The translations under genes were made by a program, and so were the position numbers. Shown piece by piece: positions 1 through 8,690 of a stretch of 64,000 nucleotides of DNA. Below the pieces are notes generated by a model, which saw only the letters and a list, made by a program, of their open reading frames with translations, was not told where the DNA came from and did not search any database. The first letter of the stretch is position 1, and each line of letters starts with the position of its first letter. The DNA comes from Blastococcus sp. TF02A-35 (GTDB lineage: Bacteria; Actinomycetota; Actinomycetes; Mycobacteriales; Geodermatophilaceae). The DNA lies in the NCBI RefSeq assembly GCF_004571075.1, contig NZ_SPQP01000007.1, positions 62,001 to 126,000 on the forward strand, written 5' to 3'.

Positions 1-954
1 TTCGGCATCGCCTCGGCGACCCGACCGCTGCGCACGCCGGCGGACCCGGCGGCCGGCATCCTCACCCGGCTGGTGCTCCCGGTGCGGCACGAGGGAGCGA
101 CGCGGGGGTACCTGTGGCTCCTCGACGGCGGCCGGGTCGACCCGGACGACGACGAGGACCCGGCGCTGGCCCGGGCCATGGAGCTGGCCGCCCACGTCGG
201 GCGGCTGCTGGCCGGCCGCCCCGCCGACGACCTCGGCCGGATCCTCGCCGACGCCCTCACCGGACGCCCGGCCGCCCGCGCCCAGGCGGGACGGCGGCTC
301 GCCGACCGGCTGACCGAGGACGGCGCCCAGGTGCTCGTCGCGCTCGCCCCGTCCGGGGACGTCCCTCCCGGCTGGCGGCTGCCCGCGGCCGGTGCGGTCG
401 CCACCCTCGTGGACGACGGCCCGGTGGCCGTGCTCGTCCCGCTGCCGTCCACGACCGACCTGCGCCCGGCCGGCGCGCTGGCCGCGGCCTCCCTCCGGTC
501 GCTCCCGGCCGGCAGCACCGCCGGGGTCTCCGCCGTGCGCCGCGGCACCGCCGACCTGGCCGAGCAGTGGCGGGAGGCGCGGGCCGCCGCCCGGGTCGCC
601 GCGGCGGTCGAGCGCTTCTCGCCGGTCGTCCACTGGGCCGAGCTCGGCGCCTGGCGACCGGTCACCGGGCTGCCCGGACCGGACCCGGTCGTGCTGCCGC
701 TGCTGGCCGACCCGGTGCTCGCCGCGACGGCGGAGACCAACCTCGACTGCGCGGGGAGCGCGGCGCGCACCGCGGAGGCCCTGGGCATCCACCGGCAGAC
801 GCTCTACTACCGGCTGGGCCGGATCGCCGCGGTCACCGGCCTGGACCTCGCCGAGGGCGACGACCGCCTCCTGCTGCACACCGGGCTGCGTGCGGCACGG
901 CTGTCCCGAGTCGACCGCCCCCGGCCCGGGCCGGTCACCTACCCTCGACCGTGA
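1..954 (+). CDS. PucR-type transcriptional regulator (5' end outside window)
   Basis: The reading frame is open from base 1, so the N-terminus lies before the window. The last ~60 residues form the HTH typical of PucR/CdaR regulators: a run with AARTAEALGIHRQTLYYRL, followed by a second helix and a hydrophobic tail. The upstream part is a poorly conserved sensor region. The stop (TGA) shares one base with the ATG of the heme oxygenase gene, so it is the first visible gene of a coupled operon with bphO and the phytochrome. Its ligand cannot be read from sequence; a role in controlling the light-sensing cassette is inference from position only. Confidence 0.8.
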   Translation, partial: FGIASATRPLRTPADPAAGILTRLVLPVRHEGATRGYLWLLDGGRVDPDDDEDPALARAMELAAHVGRLLAGRPADDLGRILADALTGRPAARAQAGRRLADRLTEDGAQVLVALAPSGDVPPGWRLPAAGAVATLVDDGPVAVLVPLPSTTDLRPAGALAAASLRSLPAGSTAGVSAVRRGTADLAEQWREARAAARVAAAVERFSPVVHWAELGAWRPVTGLPGPDPVVLPLLADPVLAATAETNLDCAGSAARTAEALGIHRQTLYYRLGRIAAVTGLDLAEGDDRLLLHTGLRAARLSRVDRPRPGPVTYPRP

Positions 955-1592
955 TGGCTGCGGACGACACGACTGCGCACCAGGACGACCGCAGCGGGAG
1001 CGACGACGTCCTGCGGCTGCTGCGCACCGGGACGGCCCCGGAGCACGACGCCGTCGAGCGCACCCTGGACCTCCTGGACCCGCGGCTCGACCGCGACCGG
1101 CTCGGGCGCGCGCTCGGGCTGATGCACGGCTTCTGGGTGGCCGCCGAGAGCGGCCTGGACGAGTGGGCCGCCCGCTCCCCCGAGGCCGCGAGCGCCGTGG
1201 ACTGGCCCCGCCGCCGGCGCGCCGACTTGTTCGCCGCGGACCTCGCCACCCTCGGGGCGCCCGCACCGGCCGGCGCCCCCCGCCTGCCCGCGGTCACCGG
1301 CACCGACGAGGCGCTGGGCCGGCTGTACGTGCTGGAGGGCTCGACGCTGGGCGGGACCTTCATCGACCGGCACCTGGCGACGCTGCCCACCCTCGCCGAC
1401 GTGCGCATCCGCGCGTTCTCCCCCTACGGCGCCGAGACCGGCGCCATGTGGGCGGGATTCCGCCGGGCCACCCGCGCCCACGTGGCCGCCGGGGGCGACG
1501 TCGACCGGATCGTGGCCGCCGCCCGCGACACCTTCCGCACGCTGGCCGAGTGGTGCGCCCCGGCCGCGCGCGCCCAGGAGGTGCCGGCATGA
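954..1592 (+). CDS. bphO: Heme oxygenase (biliverdin-forming), BphO-like
   Basis: About 212 residues, matching bacterial heme oxygenases. Near the N-terminus TAPEHDAVE carries the presumed proximal heme-ligand His, and the distal-helix region reads YVLEGSTLGG. The enzyme opens heme to biliverdin IXalpha, releasing CO and iron. The ATG overlaps the previous stop by one base and its own stop overlaps the phytochrome ATG (ATGA). This is the classic bphO-bphP arrangement, in which the oxygenase supplies the chromophore of the next gene. Function is strongly supported by family features plus context. Confidence 0.9.
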   Translation: MAADDTTAHQDDRSGSDDVLRLLRTGTAPEHDAVERTLDLLDPRLDRDRLGRALGLMHGFWVAAESGLDEWAARSPEAASAVDWPRRRRADLFAADLATLGAPAPAGAPRLPAVTGTDEALGRLYVLEGSTLGGTFIDRHLATLPTLADVRIRAFSPYGAETGAMWAGFRRATRAHVAAGGDVDRIVAAARDTFRTLAEWCAPAARAQEVPA

Positions 1593-3952
1593 CCGACGTC
1601 GACCGCGAGATCGAGTTCCTGGCCCCCGGCACCCCGATCGACCTCTCCAACTGCGAGCGCGAGCCGATCCACATCCCCGGCAGCATCCAGCCCCGCGGCG
1701 TGCTGATCGCCGTCAGCGACCCCGACTGGGTCGTGCAGCAGGTGTCGGCCAACCTCGCCGACCTCACCGGCGTGGCCTGGCAGGACGCGATCGGTCGCCC
1801 GCTCGCCGACGTCCTCGGCGTCGCCGCGGCCGGGGCGGTCATCCGCTCGGCCAGCGCCTTCGGCGACCTCCGCGAGCGCAACCCGGTGGAGGTCACCCTC
1901 GACCTCGACGGCGACCCGGTGCCGGTCGACGCGCTGCTGCACCGCGCGATCGTCGAGCGGGGCACCGTCGACGCCGGCGACGGGCCGGTCGCCACGCAGG
2001 AGCTCCCGGTCTCCAGCCTGGTCGTGGAGCTCGAGCCGGCCCGCGGGCCGCGGCCGTTCTCCTTCCCCAACACCTACCAGGCCGTGCGCGGCACGGTGGC
2101 CGAGCTCAACCGGGCCTCGTCGCTCCCGGAGCTGTACGACATCACCGCCCGGGCGGTGCGGTCCCTCACCGGCTTCGACCGGGTGATGGTCTACCGCTAC
2201 GACGCCGACTACAACGGCGAGGTCGTCGCCGAGGCCAAGCGCGAGGACCTCAACTCCTTCCTCGGCCTGCACTACCCGGCCTCGGACATCCCGGCGCAGG
2301 CCCGGGCACTGTACGAGAAGAACTGGATCCGGCTGATCTCCGACGTCGACTACGCGCCGGTGCCGATCCACCCCGTCGAGCACCCCGTCACCGGCCGGCC
2401 GCTGGACCTCACCTACTCGACGCTGCGCAGCGTCTCCCCCATCCACGTCGAGTACCTGCACAACATGGGCGTGCGCGCCTCGATGTCGATCTCGCTGCTG
2501 CGCGGCGACAAGCTGTGGGGCCTCATCGCCTGCCACCACTACAGCGGCCCGCACGCCCCGCCGTACGCCACCCGCGCCGCCGCGGAGTTCCTGGGCTCGA
2601 CGCTGTCGGTGCGGCTGATCGACCGGGTCGCGGAGGACGAGGTCCAGCGCGCCCTGCGCGTCCGGTCCACCCTGACCACGCTGACCGCCGCGGCCCTCGA
2701 CGAGGACCGGGCGCTGAGCGAGACGCTGCTCGGCCGCCCCGGCCTGCTGGACGTGCTGGACGCCGACGGCGTCGTCGTCCACCTGCAGGGGCACCGCGGC
2801 TCCGCCGGCGCCGAGCTCCCGCAGGCGCTGGCCGACGACATCGCGGCCTGGGCCGCCGCCCGCGGTGACGACGTCGTCGCCACCGACGCCCTCGCCACCG
2901 ACGCGCCGCACCTGCCGGCCCCCACCGAGGTCGCGTGCGGCGTGCTCGTCCTGCCGCTGCCCGAGGGCCAGTACGTGCTGTGGTTCCGCGGCGAGGCCGT
3001 GCGGCACATCGACTGGGGCGGCGACCCGCACAACAAGGCGATCGCCGAGCGCGAGGGCGACGAGGTCCGCCTCAGCCCGCGGAAGTCCTTCGACCGGTGG
3101 CGGGAGACCGTCCGAGGCCGCTCCGAGCCGTGGACGGCGCAGGAGGTCGCCGAGGTCACCGAGCTGCGCACCCACCTGCTGGAGGCGCTCTACGCCCGGT
3201 CGCGCAGCATCGTGCGGGCCGCCGAGACGCTGCAGCGCAGCCTGCTCTCCGAGCCGCCGGAGCCCGACCACCTCGAGGTCGGGGTGCGCTACGTGCCGGC
3301 CGCGCGCGAGGCGCAGGTGGGCGGTGACTGGTACGACGTGTTCCGGCAGCCCGACGGGTCGACGATGCTGGTGATCGGCGACGTCGTCGGCCACGACACC
3401 CAGGCGGCCGCGACCATGGCGCAGCTGCGCGGCCTGCTGCGCGGCATCGCCTACGACAACGGCGCCGGGCCGGCCTCGGTGCTCTCCCGCCTGGACGCCA
3501 CCATCGAGGGCCTGGCGCTGGGCGCGATGGCGACCGTGCTGGTCGGCCGGCTGGAGCAGACCGCCGACGAGCGCGGCCGCGGCGTCACCCGGCTGCGCTG
3601 GGCCAGCGCCGGCCACCTGCCGCCGCTGGTGGTCGCGCCCGACGGCACCCAGCGGCTGCTGGAGTCCGCCCGCCCCGGCCTGCTGCTCGGCGTGGACCCG
3701 AGCCTGCCGCGCACCGAGTACGAGGCCGAGATCGAGCGCGGCTCCACCCTGCTGCTCTACACCGACGGGCTCGTCGAGCGCCGCGACCAGGTCTTCGACG
3801 ACGGCGTGGACCTGCTCGGCGAGGCGCTCGCGGACCTGCGGGGACTGCCGGTCGAGCAGCTGTGCGACCGGCTCATCGCCCGGCTGATGCCCGAGGGCGC
3901 GGAGGACGACGTCGCCCTCGTCGCCGTCCGCCTCCGACCGCAGGAGCGCTGA
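1589..3952 (+). CDS. bphP: Bacteriophytochrome with PP2C (SpoIIE) phosphatase output
   Basis: 787 residues. N-terminal PAS has the biliverdin-binding Cys22 in LSNCEREPIHIPGSIQPRG (IQPRG rather than the usual IQPHG). GAF domain ~165-330 contains the PASDIP motif (~233) and ACHHYSG. PHY domain ~340-520 ends with the tongue motif PRKSFDRW (~497). There is no histidine kinase: residues ~560-780 are a SpoIIE/PP2C phosphatase with GGDWYDVF, VIGDVVGHD and a C-terminal EDDVALVAVRL that supply metal-binding acids. In this family PP2C outputs usually act on anti-anti-sigma factors, so red/far-red light is likely passed to a partner-switching sigma circuit (inference). Translationally coupled to bphO. 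Confidence 0.93.
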   Translation: MTDVDREIEFLAPGTPIDLSNCEREPIHIPGSIQPRGVLIAVSDPDWVVQQVSANLADLTGVAWQDAIGRPLADVLGVAAAGAVIRSASAFGDLRERNPVEVTLDLDGDPVPVDALLHRAIVERGTVDAGDGPVATQELPVSSLVVELEPARGPRPFSFPNTYQAVRGTVAELNRASSLPELYDITARAVRSLTGFDRVMVYRYDADYNGEVVAEAKREDLNSFLGLHYPASDIPAQARALYEKNWIRLISDVDYAPVPIHPVEHPVTGRPLDLTYSTLRSVSPIHVEYLHNMGVRASMSISLLRGDKLWGLIACHHYSGPHAPPYATRAAAEFLGSTLSVRLIDRVAEDEVQRALRVRSTLTTLTAAALDEDRALSETLLGRPGLLDVLDADGVVVHLQGHRGSAGAELPQALADDIAAWAAARGDDVVATDALATDAPHLPAPTEVACGVLVLPLPEGQYVLWFRGEAVRHIDWGGDPHNKAIAEREGDEVRLSPRKSFDRWRETVRGRSEPWTAQEVAEVTELRTHLLEALYARSRSIVRAAETLQRSLLSEPPEPDHLEVGVRYVPAAREAQVGGDWYDVFRQPDGSTMLVIGDVVGHDTQAAATMAQLRGLLRGIAYDNGAGPASVLSRLDATIEGLALGAMATVLVGRLEQTADERGRGVTRLRWASAGHLPPLVVAPDGTQRLLESARPGLLLGVDPSLPRTEYEAEIERGSTLLLYTDGLVERRDQVFDDGVDLLGEALADLRGLPVEQLCDRLIARLMPEGAEDDVALVAVRLRPQER

Positions 3953-4020
3953 CCGCACCCCGGCGGTCGCCGGGTGGCGCAGGCCCTGCGCGGGCACCGG
4001 CACCCGGGCAGGATCGGTCC

Positions 4021-5115
4021 ATGAGCGCTGGGACCACGGAACTGGACGCGTCGGCCCTGGTGCGCGAGCTCGTCCGTCGACCGACGGTCTCGGGCAGCGC
4101 CGCGGCCCAGCGGGACTGCATGGGGATGGTCACCGAGGTGCTGCGCGAGCGGGCCCCGCACCTCGACGTCCGCGTCGGCCGGGACCCGGACCAGCCGTGG
4201 AGCCTGCTCCGGACGCCCACGGACCCCACCCGCCCGCACCTGCTCCTGGCCTGCCACGTCGACACCGTCCCGGTCCCCGACCCGGGGGCGTGGCAGCGCG
4301 ACCCGTTCGGAGCCGACGTCGAGGCCGGCCGGGTTTGGGGCCGGGGCGCCAGCGACATGAAGGCGGGGCTCGTCGCCGCCGCGGCCGCGCTGGCCGCCAC
4401 CGACCCGCAGGTCCCCGTCGCCCTGCTGCTGACCAGCGACGAGGAGATCGGCTCCCAGGGCGCCGCCGCCGCGGCCGGGGCGGTGGCCGAGCTCCCGGTC
4501 GGTGCGGTCGTCGTCCCCGAGGCCACCGGCAACCAGGTCGTCCTCGGCCACAAGGGCGCGCTGTGGGTGGCGGTGCGCACCGCCGGGCGGGCGGCGCACG
4601 GCAGCACCCCGGAGCGCGGCCACAACGCCGTCCTCGACCTCGTCGCGGTCCTCTCCCGGGCCCCCGGCGCGCTCCCCCTGGGCAGCCACCCCTTCCTGGG
4701 GGCCGAGACGTGGAACTGCGGGACCGTCTCCGGCGGCACGGTGCCCAACGTGGTCCCCGACCGGGCCGAGGCGGTCATCGACATGCGGACCGTCACCGAC
4801 GGCGCCGACCTCCTCGCCTGGTGGCGCGACCAGCCCGAGGTCGCCGACGTCGACGTCCGCGTGGACCTCCCGCCGGTGGGCACCCCGGCCGACGACCCGT
4901 GGGTCGCCACCCTGCCCGCGCCGGTGCTCCCGACCCCGGCCACCTACTTCACCGACGCGTCGGTGCTGGGCCAGGTGGTCGGGAGCGCCCCGATCGTGGT
5001 GTGGGGACCCGGCACGCCGGCGGTCATGCACGCCGTCGACGAGTACGCGGAGCTGGGCGAGCTCGAGGACGCGGCCACCCTGCTCACCGGTGTCGCCGCC
5101 CGGTGGCCGCGCTGA
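4021..5115 (+). CDS. M20 family metallopeptidase (DapE/ArgE-like)
   Basis: 364 residues, usual length for M20A amidohydrolases such as succinyl-diaminopimelate desuccinylase. Visible motifs: LLACHVDTVPVP (metal His and catalytic Asp), GRGASDMKAG (bridging Asp), TSDEEIGSQGA (general-base Glu pair), VVPEATG, and a late His in AVMHAVDEYAE. Starts at ATG 68 bases after the phytochrome stop. A dimerisation domain occupies roughly residues 165-275. Whether the substrate is succinyl-DAP, N-acetylornithine or another N-acyl amino acid cannot be told from sequence. It lies alone, with a small converging gene behind it. Confidence 0.85.
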   Translation: MSAGTTELDASALVRELVRRPTVSGSAAAQRDCMGMVTEVLRERAPHLDVRVGRDPDQPWSLLRTPTDPTRPHLLLACHVDTVPVPDPGAWQRDPFGADVEAGRVWGRGASDMKAGLVAAAAALAATDPQVPVALLLTSDEEIGSQGAAAAAGAVAELPVGAVVVPEATGNQVVLGHKGALWVAVRTAGRAAHGSTPERGHNAVLDLVAVLSRAPGALPLGSHPFLGAETWNCGTVSGGTVPNVVPDRAEAVIDMRTVTDGADLLAWWRDQPEVADVDVRVDLPPVGTPADDPWVATLPAPVLPTPATYFTDASVLGQVVGSAPIVVWGPGTPAVMHAVDEYAELGELEDAATLLTGVAARWPR

Positions 5116-5132
5116 CCCCTGGCGGGGTCAGC
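5111..5132. terminator. Bidirectional hairpin between convergent genes
   Basis: Nine-base perfect stem (GCTGACCCC / GGGGTCAGC) with a four-base loop. It includes the stop codons of the M20 peptidase (+) and of the small gene on the minus strand, so it can end both transcripts. There is no U-tract, as is common in very GC-rich actinobacteria. Confidence 0.55.
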
Positions 5133-5394
5133 CGCCCTCGGGGGCGGTGAACGTGGGGGTCAGCCCGTCGTCCGGGGGTCCGGCGCCGTCCGGCGCGGGG
5201 ACGACGGCGGTCGTCCCCGCCACGACCGGGTCGCCGGACCGGGCGTCCCGCTCCAGGGCGGCCAGGAGCCGCTCCTCGTCGGGCGCGAGGTCACCGGGGC
5301 CGAGGTGGCCGCCGGGCGGCCCCGCGTCCGCCCCCGACGCCATCGCGGTGTCCGGGGTGGGGTCGTCGGGAGCGTTCACGCGGCTGTTCCTCAC
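5128..5394 (-). CDS. Small hypothetical protein
   Basis: 88 residues from a GTG start, rich in Pro, Gly, Asp and Ala, with one likely helix (DEERLLAALERDARSG). No recognised domain, signal or membrane segment. It sits 6 bases downstream of the SDR gene on the same strand, so it could be the last gene of that operon. The gene call rests on strand, spacing and the shared terminator at its stop, not on homology; a shorter ATG start inside the frame is possible. Confidence 0.45.
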   Translation of the reverse strand: MRNSRVNAPDDPTPDTAMASGADAGPPGGHLGPGDLAPDEERLLAALERDARSGDPVVAGTTAVVPAPDGAGPPDDGLTPTFTAPEGG

Positions 5395-5400
5395 CGTGGG

Positions 5401-6174
5401 TCAGCGGGGGAAGTTCGGCTCGAGCCGGGGGACGATCTGCATCTCGGGGATGAACGCCGCCGGGTGCAGCGTGACCAGCGTGCGGATCGCGTCGGCCACT
5501 GCCGACGGCGGCATCATCAGGTGCCCGGGGATGCCCCACTGCTCCATCATCGGGGTGTCCATGGCCGCCGGGATGACGCTCTGCACCCGGCACGGGAACG
5601 GCCGCTCGCTGCCGTCCTCGGCCCGGACCGCCTTCTCCCGCAGCTCGCGCTGGATGCACTTCGTCGCGTTCAGGAAGCCGGCCTTGGAGCCGTTGTAGGC
5701 GATGGCGCCGCTGCCGGAGGTGATGGCCGAGAGCGACACGACGTGGACCACGTCGGCGGTGCGGCCCTCCGGCAGGTGCTGCACCCGCTTCATGAACTCG
5801 CTGGTGAGGAAGATGGGACCCTCGCAGTTGACCGCCATGACCCGGCGGTAGTCCTCGAGGTCGATGTCGGTGATGTAGCCGGGGCGGTCGATGCCAGCGA
5901 CGTTGACCAGGACGTCGAAGGCGTCGCCGTGCCGGTCGAACAGCTGCTCGACCACCGCGCGCCGGCTGCCGTCGTCGGTGACGTCGAGCGCGACGACCTC
6001 GCCGGAGCCACCGGCCGAGGTCACCTGGCCGAGCGTCTCCTCGCTGCCCGCGGCGTTGATGTCGCCGACGGCCACGTGGGCACCGGCCTCGGCGAGCGCC
6101 AGGGCGGTGGCCCGTCCCAGCCCGCTGGCCCCTCCGGTGACGAGTGCGACCCGGCCCTTCAGCGGCGCGTCCAT
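5401..6174 (-). CDS. Short-chain dehydrogenase/reductase (SDR)
   Basis: 257 residues, a classical SDR: the nucleotide-binding loop TGGASGLG is near the N-terminus, the Asp in VGDIN suggests NAD(H) preference, NVAG follows, then catalytic Ser in VVSLSA and YNGSK (Tyr/Lys). The ATG is preceded by a clear GGAGGAG ribosome-binding site seven bases upstream, which decides the start over longer in-frame options. A C-terminal extension around MDTPMMEQWGIPGH probably forms the substrate loop. Substrate unknown. Confidence 0.9.
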   Translation of the reverse strand: MDAPLKGRVALVTGGASGLGRATALALAEAGAHVAVGDINAAGSEETLGQVTSAGGSGEVVALDVTDDGSRRAVVEQLFDRHGDAFDVLVNVAGIDRPGYITDIDLEDYRRVMAVNCEGPIFLTSEFMKRVQHLPEGRTADVVHVVSLSAITSGSGAIAYNGSKAGFLNATKCIQRELREKAVRAEDGSERPFPCRVQSVIPAAMDTPMMEQWGIPGHLMMPPSAVADAIRTLVTLHPAAFIPEMQIVPRLEPNFPR

Positions 6175-6204
6175 GCAGCAAGCTCCTCCGTCGTCGTGCG
6201 TGTT

Positions 6205-6238
6205 CGGTCCCCGACAGCCTCTCGGACAACGGGGACCG
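6205..6238 (-). terminator. Hairpin downstream of polysaccharide deacetylase
   Basis: Eight-base stem (CGGTCCCC / GGGGACCG) with an 18-base loop. It lies directly after the deacetylase stop on the minus strand and before the SDR ribosome-binding site. Weak as a terminator because of the long loop. Confidence 0.3.
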
Positions 6239-6263
6239 CCGCAGGTCGGACCGGCGGGGGCAG

Positions 6264-7112
6264 CTAGCCGGTCGTCACGCGCCCGGAGGCGCGCGCCCCG
6301 CGCACCCGCTGGCCGGGCGTCGCCCAGACGTCGGCGAGGGTGACGGTCTGCAGCCCGCGCTCGGCGATCAGCTCCAGCAGCGCCCCGTAGACCTTGGTGA
6401 CCGACGGCTGGTTGGCGTGCCCGACGACGATCGTCTGCGGGTTGAACCACTGCCGGGCGGCCGCCATGAGCTCCTCCGGCGTCAGCACCCGGAAGTCCTC
6501 CATGGTGCCGTCCCACATCGCGATGGTCGGGTGGCCGAGGTCGGCGGAGATCCGGTCGACGCGCTCGTCGTGCGCCCCGAACGGCGGCCGGAGGAAGGGG
6601 CTGTCCCGCACCCCGAAGGTGTTGCTCAGGAAGTCCCGGTTGCGCCGGATCTCCTCGGCCACCTCCTGGTCGCCCAGGGTCGTCAGGTCGGGGTGGGACC
6701 ACGTGTGGTTGCCCATCGCGACCTGCCCGGAGTCGATGAGCGGGCGCAGCAGCGGGGCGTTCTCCTCCCAGGAGGCGTAGCGGCCGTTCGGGAAGAAGGT
6801 CATGCGGACGCCGCTGTCCGCGGCGAACCGGGCGTAGGCCGCGACCACCTCGGAGCTCGTGCCGTCGTCGATCGTGAGCGCCAGCGCGTTGCCCTCCCCG
6901 GGCAGGGTGTCGATGACGCCGAGGGGCGGCGGCACGGGCACGACCCCGGCGGCGGTGGGAGGTGCGGCCGGCTCCAGCACGCGGACCGCCGCCCCCGGGC
7001 CCGGAGGGGCCGCGGCCGGGCCGACGGCGTCGCCCAGCCCGGTCGCACCACGTGCCACTGCCGTCCCTGCCAGACCGGCCGCGAGGGCGAGCAGGAACCG
7101 TCGTCGGTCCAT
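6264..7112 (-). CDS. Secreted polysaccharide deacetylase (CE4/NodB fold)
   Basis: 282 residues. Starts MDRRRFLLALAAGLAG, a twin-arginine-like or Sec signal, so the protein is exported. The NodB domain covers ~residues 75-270: LTIDDGT (the usual catalytic/metal Asp pair), GNHTWSHPDL (metal-binding His pair), FLRPPFGAHD, and a late VVGHANQ where the family general-base His is expected. Likely removes acetyl groups from peptidoglycan or other envelope glycans. ATG chosen at the start of the signal peptide. Substrate is inference. Confidence 0.88.
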   Translation of the reverse strand: MDRRRFLLALAAGLAGTAVARGATGLGDAVGPAAAPPGPGAAVRVLEPAAPPTAAGVVPVPPPLGVIDTLPGEGNALALTIDDGTSSEVVAAYARFAADSGVRMTFFPNGRYASWEENAPLLRPLIDSGQVAMGNHTWSHPDLTTLGDQEVAEEIRRNRDFLSNTFGVRDSPFLRPPFGAHDERVDRISADLGHPTIAMWDGTMEDFRVLTPEELMAAARQWFNPQTIVVGHANQPSVTKVYGALLELIAERGLQTVTLADVWATPGQRVRGARASGRVTTG

Positions 7113-7213
7113 GCGGCGGAAGTTAGTGAGCGCCGCGCGGCATGCCCGGGAGGGCGCGCGGCGACGCGCCGGACCGGTTCGTACCGCGACCGGCCGACCT
7201 CGCTGGGTGACCG

Positions 7214-7762
7214 TCAGACGGTGTGCAGCCCGGCTGCCTCGATCAGCCGTGCCTGCTCCCGGCACCACGGCGACCAGGCGTCGCCCTCGGTCTCCTGGCG
7301 GCGGCGGAACGCGGCCCAGTCGAGCAGCTCCCACTCCCACACCTCGGAGGGCTCGGGTGCGGGGGTGCCGGTGAACCGGCCGACGTAGACCGGGCAGATC
7401 TCGTTCTCCACGACGCCGCGGAACTCCGCTCGGTACCGGTACCCGGGCACGGCCGGCCGGACGTCGGAGACGCCGAGGCCGAGCTCGAACCCGGCCCGGC
7501 GGGCGATCGCGTCGCCGTCGTCCTCACCCGGGCCCGGGTGCCCGCAGACGGTGTTGGTCCACATCCCGGGGAAGGTGGCCTTGTCCTCCGCCCGGCGGGT
7601 GACCAGCAGCCGGCCGGCGTCGTCGAACAGGTAGGCCGAGAAGGCCCGGTGCAGCGGGGTCTCCCCGTGGTGCACCTCGGGCTTGGGCATCGTGCCGATC
7701 TCCCTGCCGTCGTCGTCGACCAGCACGATCAGCTCGACAGGGGAGGCGGTCACGACGCCCAT
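7214..7762 (-). CDS. idi: Isopentenyl-diphosphate delta-isomerase, type I
   Basis: 182 residues, a Nudix-fold type I IPP isomerase. It interconverts IPP and DMAPP for isoprenoid synthesis. Catalytic Cys73 is in NTVCGHPGPGE and the acid pair is in VENEICPVY (~119-121); HHGETPLHRAFSAYLFD is the family's metal/substrate region. Divergent from the hydrolase at 7836 with only 73 bases between starts. No carotenoid or other isoprenoid genes are adjacent in this window. Confidence 0.93.
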   Translation of the reverse strand: MGVVTASPVELIVLVDDDGREIGTMPKPEVHHGETPLHRAFSAYLFDDAGRLLVTRRAEDKATFPGMWTNTVCGHPGPGEDDGDAIARRAGFELGLGVSDVRPAVPGYRYRAEFRGVVENEICPVYVGRFTGTPAPEPSEVWEWELLDWAAFRRRQETEGDAWSPWCREQARLIEAAGLHTV

Positions 7763-7835
7763 GGTCCCCGATCGACGGACCTCGTGCCCAGGCGGTCCCC
7801 GTGCGGCCGGCGGCGGCGCGGGGCACAGTCACCGG

Positions 7836-8663
7836 GTGGACAGCTTCCGCCGAGACGGCCTGACCTTCGACGTCCGCGACGCCGGACCGACCGACGGCGA
7901 GCCCGTCGTCCTCCTGCACGGGTTCCCGCAGGACTCCACCGCCTGGGACCTGGTGGCCCCCGCGCTGCACCAGCACGGGCTGCGCACGCTCGCCCCCGAC
8001 CAGCGGGGGTACTCGCCGATGGCCCGGCCCCGCGGCCGGCAGCACTACCGGCTCCGGGAGACGACCGCCGACGTGCTCGCGCTGCTCGACGCCGCCGGCC
8101 TGGAGTCGGCGCACGTCGTCGGCCACGACTGGGGCGGCATCGTGGGCTGGGCGCTGGGCGCCTGGCACCCCGACCGGGTGCGCACGCTCACCGCCCTCTC
8201 AGTGCCGCACCCGGGCGCGATGGCGCGCGCCATAGTGACCAGCGACCAGGCGCTGCGCTCGTACTACATGGGCCTCTTCCAGCTCCCGCTCGTGCCCGAG
8301 CAGCTACTGCTGGCCGGCGACGGCGCAGCGCTGCGGCGGATGCTGAGGCACGGCGGCCTGCCGGACGAGGCGGTCGAGCGCTACGTCCGCAAGATGCAGG
8401 AGCCAGGGGCCCTCTCGGCCGCCATCGGCTGGTACCGGGCGCTCCCGTGGAGCGGCCGCGACCCGGTGGGCAAGGTCCGGGTGCCCACCCTGCACGTGTG
8501 GAGCACCGGCGACGCCTTCCTCGGCCGCGCCGCCACCGAGGACACCGCCCGCTTCGTGGACGCGCCCTACCGGCTCGAGGTCCTCGACGACGTGACGCAC
8601 TGGATCCCGGAGCTGGCCGCCGACCGGACCGCCGGGCTCGTCACCGCCCACGTGCGCGGCTGA
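7836..8663 (+). CDS. Alpha/beta hydrolase (epoxide hydrolase-like)
   Basis: 275 residues from a GTG start. HGFP oxyanion motif near residue 30, nucleophile elbow VVGHDWGGIVGW (Asp nucleophile, as in epoxide hydrolases and haloalkane dehalogenases rather than Ser), a lid region with paired Tyr, late acid in WSTGDAFL and catalytic His in DDVTHWIPE. GHDWGG is the hallmark of soluble epoxide hydrolases. Substrate unknown. It is followed at 27 bases by an MFS transporter on the same strand. Confidence 0.85.
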   Translation: MDSFRRDGLTFDVRDAGPTDGEPVVLLHGFPQDSTAWDLVAPALHQHGLRTLAPDQRGYSPMARPRGRQHYRLRETTADVLALLDAAGLESAHVVGHDWGGIVGWALGAWHPDRVRTLTALSVPHPGAMARAIVTSDQALRSYYMGLFQLPLVPEQLLLAGDGAALRRMLRHGGLPDEAVERYVRKMQEPGALSAAIGWYRALPWSGRDPVGKVRVPTLHVWSTGDAFLGRAATEDTARFVDAPYRLEVLDDVTHWIPELAADRTAGLVTAHVRG

Positions 8664-8690
8664 CCCGCCCGGGTTGGGAGACTGCCGCGC

